The notes beneath the pieces were generated by a model that had not been told where the DNA came from, made no database searches, and saw nothing but the letters and a program-made list of their open reading frames with translations. This document shows, piece after piece, positions 55,297 to 64,000 of a stretch of DNA of 64,000 nucleotides. Every line of letters begins with the position of its first letter. Within the stretch, counting starts at the first letter, position 1. The position numbers and the translations under genes were made by a program. Origin of the DNA: Tsuneonella troitsensis (lineage in GTDB: Bacteria; Pseudomonadota; Alphaproteobacteria; Sphingomonadales; Sphingomonadaceae); NCBI RefSeq assembly GCF_001441535.1, contig NZ_LMAU01000001.1, positions 496,001 through 560,000 on the forward strand, in the 5' to 3' direction.

Positions 55297-56886
55297 TCAC
55301 TCCCACTCGATCGTGCCGGGCGGCTTCGAGGTGTAGTCATAGACAACGCGGTTGACGCCCTTGACCTCGTTGACGATCCGCGTCGCGACGCGGCTGAGGA
55401 AAGCGGAATCGAAGGGATAGATGTCGGCGGTCATGCCGTCGACGCTGGTCACTGCCCGGAGCGCGAGCACGTGATCGTAGGTCCGATAATCGCCCATTAC
55501 GCCGACGGTGCGCACCGGCAGCAGGACCGCGAAGGCCTGCCATATCGCGTCGTAGAGCCCGGCGGCGCGGATTTCCTCGAGGTAGATCGCGTCGGCCTTG
55601 CGCAGGATGTCGCAGCGTTCCTTGTCCACCGCGCCGGGAATACGGATCGCGAGGCCGGGACCGGGGAAAGGGTGGCGGCCGACGAACAGGTCGTTGAGGC
55701 CCAGTTCGCGGCCCAGTTCGCGGACTTCGTCCTTGAACAGTTCGCGCAAGGGCTCAACGAGCTGCATGTTCATCCGCTCGGGCAGGCCACCGACGTTATG
55801 GTGGCTCTTGATCGTCACCGATGGCCCGCCGGTGAACGATACCGATTCGATCACGTCGGGATAGAGCGTGCCCTGGGCGAGGAAGTCGGCCCCGCCGATG
55901 CGCCTGGCCTCTTCCTCGAACACGGCGATGAATTCGGCCCCGATGAACTTGCGCTTCGCTTCCGGGTCGGTGACGCCGGCGAGGCCGCGCATGAAGCGTT
56001 CCTCGGCATCCACGACAACCAGCGGGATGTTGTAGTGGTCGCGAAACAGCGATTCGACCTGCTCGCGCTCGTTGAGGCGCAGCAGGCCATGATCGACGAA
56101 GACGCAGGTAAGCTGGTCGCCGATCGCCTCATGGATAAGGATGGCGGCGACCGAACTGTCGACTCCGCCGGAAAGCCCGCAGATGACCCGGCCCGATCCC
56201 ACCTGTTCGCGGATCTGGGCGATCTTGGTCTCGCGATAGGCGGCCATCGTCCAGTCGCCGGCCAGCCCGCAGACCCGGTGGACGAAATTGGCGATCAGCT
56301 TGCCGCCATCGGGGGTGTGGACGACCTCTGGATGGAACTGGGTGCCGTAGAACCGCCGCGCCTCGTCCGCGATCACCGCGAACGGCGCGCCGTCGCTGGT
56401 CGCGACGATCTCGAAGCCGGGGGCGAACCGAGTGACCTTGTCGCCGTGGCTCATCCACACTTGGTGACGTTCGCCGACGTGCCACAGCCCGTCGAACAGC
56501 GCGCAGTCCTTCGTGACGGTCAGGAACGCGCGGCCGAATTCGCCCTCCCACTCACCGTCCCGGCCCGCTTCGACTCGGCCGCCGAGCTGGTGCGTCATGA
56601 CCTGCTGGCCGTAGCAGATACCCAGGATGGGAAGGCCGCTGTCGAACAGGACCTGCGGCGCGCGCGGGCTGCCTTCTTCGGGCACGCCGGCGGGTGAGCC
56701 TGACAGGATGATCCCCTTTGGACTCAGGCGATGAAACGCTTCCTCGGCCTGGGTGAACGGCGCGATCTCCGAATAAACCCCCGCTTCGCGCACGCGCCGG
56801 GCGATGAGCTGGGTCACCTGGCTGCCGAAATCGACGATGAGAATGGAATCGGTCACGGCGGAATCGGGAAGGGGGGCGCTGTCCAT
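55297..56886 (-). CDS. guaA: GMP synthase (glutamine-hydrolysing)
   Basis: 529 residues. The glutaminase half has [17 protein letters not shown] with the catalytic Cys and [11 protein letters not shown]. The synthase half has the PP-loop [14 protein letters not shown] and the C-terminal [16 protein letters not shown] and PPGTIEWE. Converts XMP to GMP. It heads a minus-strand series with the nth-like and kinase genes. ATG at 56886 is chosen; a longer frame starts at 56943. Confidence 0.97.
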   Translation of the reverse strand: MDSAPLPDSAVTDSILIVDFGSQVTQLIARRVREAGVYSEIAPFTQAEEAFHRLSPKGIILSGSPAGVPEEGSPRAPQVLFDSGLPILGICYGQQVMTHQLGGRVEAGRDGEWEGEFGRAFLTVTKDCALFDGLWHVGERHQVWMSHGDKVTRFAPGFEIVATSDGAPFAVIADEARRFYGTQFHPEVVHTPDGGKLIANFVHRVCGLAGDWTMAAYRETKIAQIREQVGSGRVICGLSGGVDSSVAAILIHEAIGDQLTCVFVDHGLLRLNEREQVESLFRDHYNIPLVVVDAEERFMRGLAGVTDPEAKRKFIGAEFIAVFEEEARRIGGADFLAQGTLYPDVIESVSFTGGPSVTIKSHHNVGGLPERMNMQLVEPLRELFKDEVRELGRELGLNDLFVGRHPFPGPGLAIRIPGAVDKERCDILRKADAIYLEEIRAAGLYDAIWQAFAVLLPVRTVGVMGDYRTYDHVLALRAVTSVDGMTADIYPFDSAFLSRVATRIVNEVKGVNRVVYDYTSKPPGTIEWE

Positions 56887-56988
56887 GGGCGCCGATAAAC
56901 CGCCTGCGCGCGCGCTGTCCAGCAAGCGCGTTGCCGCGTCCACGGTGCGGGCCTAGGACGGGTGCGAACAGGACGGGGCGAACCGGGA

Positions 56989-57264
56989 GTGCAGCAGCGA
57001 GCGAGCGTCTGGTTCGTCTTCACGGTCGTGTTGATCGACATGATCGGTTTCGGCCTCGTGATGCCGGTCCTGCCTGGCCTGATCATGGAACTGGGCCGGA
57101 TGTCGATCGACCGCGCGGCGATCTGGGCCGGCTGGCTCGCCGCAGGGGAGGCGATCGCGCAGTTTCCCGCGATGCCGCTGGTGGCGGCGGCTTGCTTCGC
57201 GGTCGTGGCTGCGGCCCTCGTTCTTGCGGGAATCCACCGGGCGAGGCCGTTGCCGTCAGCCTAG
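56989..57264 (+). pseudogene. Collapsed MFS transporter (TCR/Tet-like), internal deletion
   Basis: The N-terminus (SVWFVFTVVLIDMIGFGLVMPVLPG) is TM1 and its loop of a TCR/Tet-type drug:H+ antiporter. After AIAQFP the frame jumps to what looks like the last transmembrane segment and tail (LVAAACFAVVAAALVLAG). About 300 of the usual 400 residues are missing, in frame. It is most likely a non-functional remnant. Confidence 0.75.
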
Positions 57265-57297
57265 TTGCACCAAACGCAACGACTCTCGACTTTTTCT

Positions 57298-57328
57298 CAT
57301 TTGTAGAAAGTCGAACGAAACATTATTT
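57298..57328. repeat. Direct repeat A, AT-rich
   Basis: Begins CATTTGTAGAAAGTCGAACG. Pairs with the segment at 57614 at 24 of 31 positions in the same orientation. Confidence 0.55.
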
Positions 57329-57613
57329 CAGAGGTCGAGCCGGGCGACGCCAGTCCTCTCTCCCAGAAACGGCGTCTTCCGGCACGCGCCTCCGACCACG
57401 TCCCCCCACGGGTCCCGAGGCGCCTTCGCCCCCACCGGTTTCGGTGGCCGCGAATGGAAAGCGGGACGGCGGCATCTCCTCTCCCCCTCAGCCGTCGTCC
57501 CGTCTTTCCCGATTTTTCTCGAACCTGGCTTTCGTATTCGGCGCTTCTGGAATGGGCCTAGTCGATATGACAGGAGCATGTTGCGTGCGGCGCAACCTGC
57601 GTGCCGATTTTGG

Positions 57614-57644
57614 CATTTGTGAAAAGTCAGACGGAATATTATTA
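57614..57644. repeat. Direct repeat B, AT-rich
   Basis: Begins CATTTGTGAAAAGTCAGACG. Same orientation as repeat A, 316 bases downstream of it. It may be part of the promoter region for the small peptide gene. Confidence 0.55.
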
Positions 57645-57699
57645 CTCTTTTGTGAAACGAGCGGCATGGTGCCGTCTCTATGAAACAGGGGTTTCAATC

Positions 57700-57780
57700 A
57701 TGCGTTTTCTCTCGCAAATCTTCGCGCTCGTCTCGGCTTCGGCCATCAGCGCCGTCACGCTCGCAGCAACGATCGCCTGA
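57700..57780 (+). CDS. 26-residue hydrophobic peptide
   Basis: Starts MRFLSQIFALVSASAISAVT and ends LAATIA. It has the shape of one transmembrane segment or a signal peptide without a mature part. AGGGG lies 9 bases before the ATG. Its stop codon lies within an 18-base palindrome. I do not know a function; such short peptides are easily missed by gene callers. Confidence 0.5.
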   Translation: MRFLSQIFALVSASAISAVTLAATIA

Positions 57781-57790
57781 CGTCAGGCGA
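57773..57790. terminator. 18-base perfect palindrome over two convergent stops
   Basis: TCGCCTGACGTCAGGCGA is perfectly self-complementary and contains the stop of the small peptide gene and that of the acyl-CoA synthetase gene. It could form a stem in both transcripts. No T-run follows. Confidence 0.45.
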
Positions 57791-59345
57791 CCGGGTCAAA
57801 CGCTTCGGCAAGCTTTCGCAAGTCCGTCTTCAAGAGCTTGCCGATATGGCTGCGCGGCATGTCGTCGATGGCATGAAGCGAGGATAGCCGCTGGGTCTTG
57901 CCCAGCTTGGCGTTGGTATCGGCCATGATCGCGGGCAAGTCTGCCTCGGTCGATTCGGGAGCCAGCCGTACAAAGCCGACAGGGGTTTCGCCCCATGCGC
58001 GGCTCGGCATTCCGATCACTGCCGCTTCTGCCACTCTCGCATCGGCCTCGAGTACCGCTTCGAGGTCGGACGGGTAGATGTTGAACCCGCCAGAGATGAT
58101 CATGTCCTTGGCGCGGCCGACGAGTTCGACGAAACCCTCGGCATCGATCCGCCCGATGTCGCCCATGCGCTGCCAGGTCTCGCCGGTCGCGGGATCGGTC
58201 CAATAGCCTTCGCGGGTCTTGTCCGGCTGGTTCTTGTAGCCACTCATCATCGTCATGCTGCGCCCCACGAGGTTGCCCGGGGTGCCCGGCGCGACCTCGA
58301 TGTCGTTATCGTCGAGGACCTTGAGCTCGCTTCCGGGGGCGGGCCGGCCGACGGTGTGGAGCTTGTCGGGAAATTCGTGCGCCGGCAGCAGGCACACGAC
58401 CCCGCCCTCGGTCATCGAATAGATTTCGATCAAGGCTCCGGGCATTCGGGCCAGCACCTCTCGCTTCAGTTCGGCCGAGAACGGAGCCGAAGTGCAATAT
58501 TTCAGCCGCATCGCCGACAGGTCGAACGCGTCGAACTCGGCAAAATCCATAAGCCGCTGGTACTGGACCGGGACCAGCATGGTCATGCCGGTGCGATCGG
58601 CCTGCGCGTGCGCGAGCCACTTTCCGCAATCGAACTTGCCCATCACTCGCACGGTTCCGCCGGCGAGCAGCGGCGGGAGGAAGGCGACCATCGTGGTGTT
58701 CGAATAGAGCGGCGTCGAGGCGAGACTCACGATCTCGCCGCCGTTGGCAAGCAGGCTCGACGCAGTGGTGGCGAACTGCCGCCAGCGCATCAGGTGCGAA
58801 TGGACGATCCCCTTGGGGATGCCAGTAGTGCCGCTCGAATAGATGATGTTGAACGGGTCTTTCTCACCCGGCGTGAATGGTGCCGCGCGGGCTCCGGCGG
58901 GGGCCATCCAGTCGTCCAGCTCCTCGTCGAGGACGATCTTCGTCAGGCCCGCAAAGCAATCCGGTCCCAGCTCGGTCAGCTTCGCGCGATCGATGAAGAT
59001 GTGCGCGGCGCCGCTGTCGGCCGCCATTCCGGCGAGCTGGTCGGCGCTGGCACTGGTGGTGAGCGGCGCGGCGACTCCCCCGGCGCGAACGGCGGCGAGG
59101 AACACGAGCGCATAGGGAATCGTCGAAGTGCCGAGGATCGCGACCGATTGTCCTTGGCCAAGGCCGTCGGCCTGGAGCCGCACGGCGATCCGTTCGATCC
59201 GGTCGTCCAGCTCGCCCCAGGTCAGTTCGTCCGTCTCGTCGCGCAGGGCGGGTTTGCCGGGCTGGACCGCGGCCCAGTCTGCGAGAACCTGCGGGAACGA
59301 GCCGAACGGCTCGGCAAGGCGGGCGGCGATATCCTCTCCGGTCAT
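57783..59345 (-). CDS. AMP-dependent acyl-CoA synthetase
   Basis: 520 residues. The motif YSSGTTGIPKG is intact, with IYSMTEGGV, IISGGFNIYPSDLEAVLE and a C-terminal RSHIGKLLKTDLR with the acceptor Lys. Carboxylate substrate unknown. The ATG at 59345 (MTGEDIAARLAEPFG) is chosen; the frame to 59813 overlaps the opposite gene. It is not closely alike to the other synthetase at 11.1 kb. Confidence 0.9.
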   Translation of the reverse strand: MTGEDIAARLAEPFGSFPQVLADWAAVQPGKPALRDETDELTWGELDDRIERIAVRLQADGLGQGQSVAILGTSTIPYALVFLAAVRAGGVAAPLTTSASADQLAGMAADSGAAHIFIDRAKLTELGPDCFAGLTKIVLDEELDDWMAPAGARAAPFTPGEKDPFNIIYSSGTTGIPKGIVHSHLMRWRQFATTASSLLANGGEIVSLASTPLYSNTTMVAFLPPLLAGGTVRVMGKFDCGKWLAHAQADRTGMTMLVPVQYQRLMDFAEFDAFDLSAMRLKYCTSAPFSAELKREVLARMPGALIEIYSMTEGGVVCLLPAHEFPDKLHTVGRPAPGSELKVLDDNDIEVAPGTPGNLVGRSMTMMSGYKNQPDKTREGYWTDPATGETWQRMGDIGRIDAEGFVELVGRAKDMIISGGFNIYPSDLEAVLEADARVAEAAVIGMPSRAWGETPVGFVRLAPESTEADLPAIMADTNAKLGKTQRLSSLHAIDDMPRSHIGKLLKTDLRKLAEAFDPVA

Positions 59346-59421
59346 ATACGCTAGGCTACCCAAGCGGTTCTCTGCTGCAAGAGGATTTGCGTAAGCGGAC
59401 GGGCAAGTTAGTGTCGCGGCG

Positions 59422-60247
59422 ATGAAAGCCCTGCTGCTCCTGCCGCTACTCGCCGGCTGCACCACTATGACCGACCCATCGCGATCGGCTCCGGAACCGC
59501 CGCCCGCACCGGTGCGCATCCTGGCGGTTTTCGCCCACCCGGACGACGAGACGGTTGCCGGGCCCGCGCTCGCCAATGCGGCGCGGCGCGGGGCACACGT
59601 GCGGATCGTCTTTCGCGACGCGCGGCGATGCCTCCGCTCCCGAAACCGATCTCGTGTCCGGACCGGCGATCGCCGCGCGCCGGACCGAAGAGGCGCGCTG
59701 TGCCGCCAGTGCGCTTGGGGCTGCCGAGCCGGTCTTCTACGATTTCGGCGACGGTAAGCTCGGCGAAATCGTCCGCCCGCCGTCGGGCACGCTGCGCACA
59801 CTGAAGCAGGCACTGGCGGCGACCATCGCTGCGGAACGGCCCGATATCATCGTGACCTGGGGCCCGGACGGCGGTTATGGCCACCCCGACCACCGGCTGG
59901 TGACGGCGGTGACGAGCGAGATTGTCGCATCGCAGGACGTTCGCCCGTTGCTGCTGTATGCCGCAGCCGCGCGCGGCGAGTTGCCGCAGGTGCCGGTGGT
60001 CGAGGCGACGGGCTGGGCGGAGACGGCACCCGACTTGCTGACCGTCCGCGCGCGTTTCGAGCCGCAGGACCTCGCGGCAGCGTCACGCGCCTTCGCGTGT
60101 CATGCCAGCCAATACGATGCGGCGAGCCGGGCCGCCCTCGTGCCGCTGTTCGGTAGCGTCACGTGGAAAGACGGCGTGCCCTTCCGACCGGCACTGGATG
60201 GAGCGGTGGGGCATGATCTTTTGTCGCTGAGGAGAACGACGCGCTGA
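59422..60247 (+). pseudogene. PIG-L family deacetylase lipoprotein with frameshift
   Basis: The N-terminus (lipobox LLAGC, then ILAVFAHPDDETVAGPALANAARRGAHVRIVF) is in one frame. The rest (ATRGDASAPETDLVSGPAIAARRTEEARC onwards, then DGGYGHPDHRLV) is in the +1 frame. A single extra T in TTT at 59611-59613 explains the break. The AHPDDE metal motif and the HPDH motif are intact. Either a recent loss or a read error. Confidence 0.85.
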
Positions 60248-60252
60248 AATGA

Positions 60253-60717
60253 TCAGAAAGAGCGACTTCGGTCCTCGTCGTTGCGAGCGATGAAGCTGAT
60301 CTTGCCGTTCGTTTCCAGCACGCCCCAAGCAACGTCGGCGACGTGGGCGATACCCGCCAGTCGCATCTCGGATTCCAGCTCGGACCGAGTCAGGCGATTG
60401 CGTGCCATCGCCCGTTCGAGCAGCGCTCCGTCGCGGACCAGGATCGTGGGTTCCCCATCGAGCAACTTTTCCAGCCGGCGCGAACGAAAGGTCAGCCAGT
60501 TGAGCGCAAGCGCCCAGAACGCGAAGGTGCCGATCGCGAGCGCCGCTCCGGTCAGGCTGAAATCGTTGTGCGTCACGCCCTGCTGGATGAGGTCGCCCAG
60601 TACCACGAGCAGCACCAGTTCGAACGGCGTCATCTCGGCCAGCTCACGCTTCCCCAACAGCCTGAGCAATCCGTAGAGGATCGCGAACATCACGGTGGCG
60701 CGAACGACGATGTCCAT
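60253..60717 (-). CDS. DUF421 (YetF-like) membrane protein
   Basis: 154 residues. N-terminal transmembrane segments (RATVMFAILYGLLRLLGKRELAEMTPFELVLLVVLGDLIQQGV, in pieces) and a cytosolic YetF-type domain with LDGEPTILVRDGALLERAMARNRLTRSELE. Family function is unknown. Its ATG overlaps the stop of the upstream gene by one base (TGATG). Confidence 0.88.
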   Translation of the reverse strand: MDIVVRATVMFAILYGLLRLLGKRELAEMTPFELVLLVVLGDLIQQGVTHNDFSLTGAALAIGTFAFWALALNWLTFRSRRLEKLLDGEPTILVRDGALLERAMARNRLTRSELESEMRLAGIAHVADVAWGVLETNGKISFIARNDEDRSRSF

Positions 60718-61247
60718 CAGGGGAGCACCGTCATTTCGACCGGGACAGCTGCAAGCACACGTTCGTCGTCGCGCAGTTCGATCCGGCCTTGCGTGCCGAC
60801 GAATAGCGAGGGGTTGATCTGCCCGTCTATCTTGACGGTCAGCACGTCGCCCGCATCCATCGCCTCGTATTCGAGAAGAACCATGCCATCCTCGCTCTTC
60901 TCGCTGGTTGCGGCGGGCAGGATCGTGTTGATGGTGATGTCCCGCCAATAGCTTTCGGAAATGGCCAGCAGCGGCTTGGCGATGGGCTGGTTTGCGCGCG
61001 CCTGGATCTCGGCCTCGAAAAACATGCCGCTGCGCAGGACGGACGGGGTCTTTATGGCAAGGTCGGCCGCGGGCGTGCGAACGCTGGAGACCGGGCGGCT
61101 CCCTCCGCCCAGGAGGCCTGTCGCCGCGAGTACGAGCAGTGCCAGCAGCCCGAAAAGGGCGATCCAGTTGACCGTCCGCCGGACCGGTCGGTCACGTTCG
61201 TGGAACGCACCGAGGCCGTCGGGATAGCGGGGCACAGCTTCGCTCAC
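60717..61247 (-). CDS. Membrane-anchored hypothetical protein coupled to DUF421
   Basis: 176 residues from a GTG at 61247. One transmembrane segment (WIALFGLLALLVLAATGLLGG) follows a charged N-terminus; the rest is a beta-rich exported domain with VLRSGMFFEAEIQARANQPIA. No family recognised. It is coupled to the DUF421 gene by TGATG, which suggests a two-protein membrane unit. Confidence 0.7.
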   Translation of the reverse strand: MSEAVPRYPDGLGAFHERDRPVRRTVNWIALFGLLALLVLAATGLLGGGSRPVSSVRTPAADLAIKTPSVLRSGMFFEAEIQARANQPIAKPLLAISESYWRDITINTILPAATSEKSEDGMVLLEYEAMDAGDVLTVKIDGQINPSLFVGTQGRIELRDDERVLAAVPVEMTVLP

Positions 61248-61329
61248 GTTGCTATTACCCGTTAGCCCCCGACGCGTTCCTGCTCGAGGTCCTGGCAATG
61301 AGGGCCAAAGACGCAGCAGTGATGCGACG

Positions 61330-63993
<2,664 letters not shown>

Positions 63994-64000
63994 TCTATCG

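Larger units (their letters stand above)
57265..57699. other. Gap with two imperfect direct repeats
   Basis: About 435 bases without a supported gene. Two AT-rich 31-base segments, at 57298-57328 and 57614-57644, start CATTTGT and match at 24 of 31 positions without gaps; the differences are mostly transitions. The sequence between them is GC-rich without clear coding. The second repeat lies about 55 bases before the small peptide gene. Confidence 0.55.

Noticed and set aside
55076-55306. GTG-started frame [11 protein letters not shown] overlapping the guaA stop, as a possible start for the nth-like gene
   Set aside because: It is in a different frame from the conserved glycosylase sequence and would need a frameshift; the conserved frame itself is open to the guaA stop.

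Overview
The window is a high-GC chromosomal segment with dense, short-spaced genes. The gene set points to an alphaproteobacterium of the order Sphingomonadales, most likely near the Erythrobacteraceae. Supporting signs are a heparinase II/III gene placed between rpe and purH, a ZnuD-type TonB receptor, several other TonB-linked functions, a large class of PutA without a DNA-binding domain, and many small lipoproteins of sphingomonad type. This placement is inferred from gene content and order; no database search was possible.

Layout. 0-7 kb: a truncated Fur/Zur gene, msrA with a small membrane partner, a PYROXD2-like oxidoreductase, then rpe-heparinase-purH on the minus strand. 7-16 kb: a DUF2141 protein, a lipid kinase overlapping a TAM41-like nucleotidyltransferase (a possible CDP-diacylglycerol module), an M20 amidohydrolase, an acyl-CoA synthetase and putA. 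16-25 kb: a TetR regulator and hydrolase facing a TonB receptor, dcd, a saccharopine-dehydrogenase-like reductase, DoxX, and a ZnuD-like receptor. 25-31 kb: tRNA-Gly(GCC), cnoX and a Lon-substrate-binding-domain protein, then a long minus-strand run (marC, a lipoprotein, folD, yggT, a lipoprotein, argB). 31-36 kb: small accessory genes, including an HNH nuclease and a DUF559 nuclease flanked by two copies of a palindromic repeat, and an AT-richer membrane protein gene. 36-40 kb: nrdB and nrdA with two NrdR-box-like sites exactly 32 bp apart. 40-47 kb: two alpha/beta- or serine-hydrolases, a periplasmic TonB-C-like protein and nadB. 47-57 kb: an orphan ABC ATPase with a methyltransferase, zf-CHCC and tldD, two tandem paralogous secreted proteins, DUF924, CHRD, an SDR, and a guaA-nth-kinase cluster. 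57-64 kb: a collapsed MFS transporter, a 26-residue peptide gene, a second acyl-CoA synthetase, a frameshifted PIG-L deacetylase, a DUF421 pair and gyrB.

Most of the window is core metabolism: purine synthesis (purH, guaA), deoxynucleotide supply (nrdAB, dcd), one-carbon metabolism (folD), arginine (argB), NAD (nadB), the pentose phosphate path (rpe), proline catabolism (putA) and topology (gyrB). Accessory or decaying DNA is concentrated at 34.7-36.3 kb and 57-60 kb. I found no CRISPR array, prophage, intact insertion sequence or rRNA. The items that most merit follow-up are the DUF559/palindrome association, the lipid-kinase/TAM41-like pair, the tandem NrdR boxes and the nth gene without a canonical start codon.
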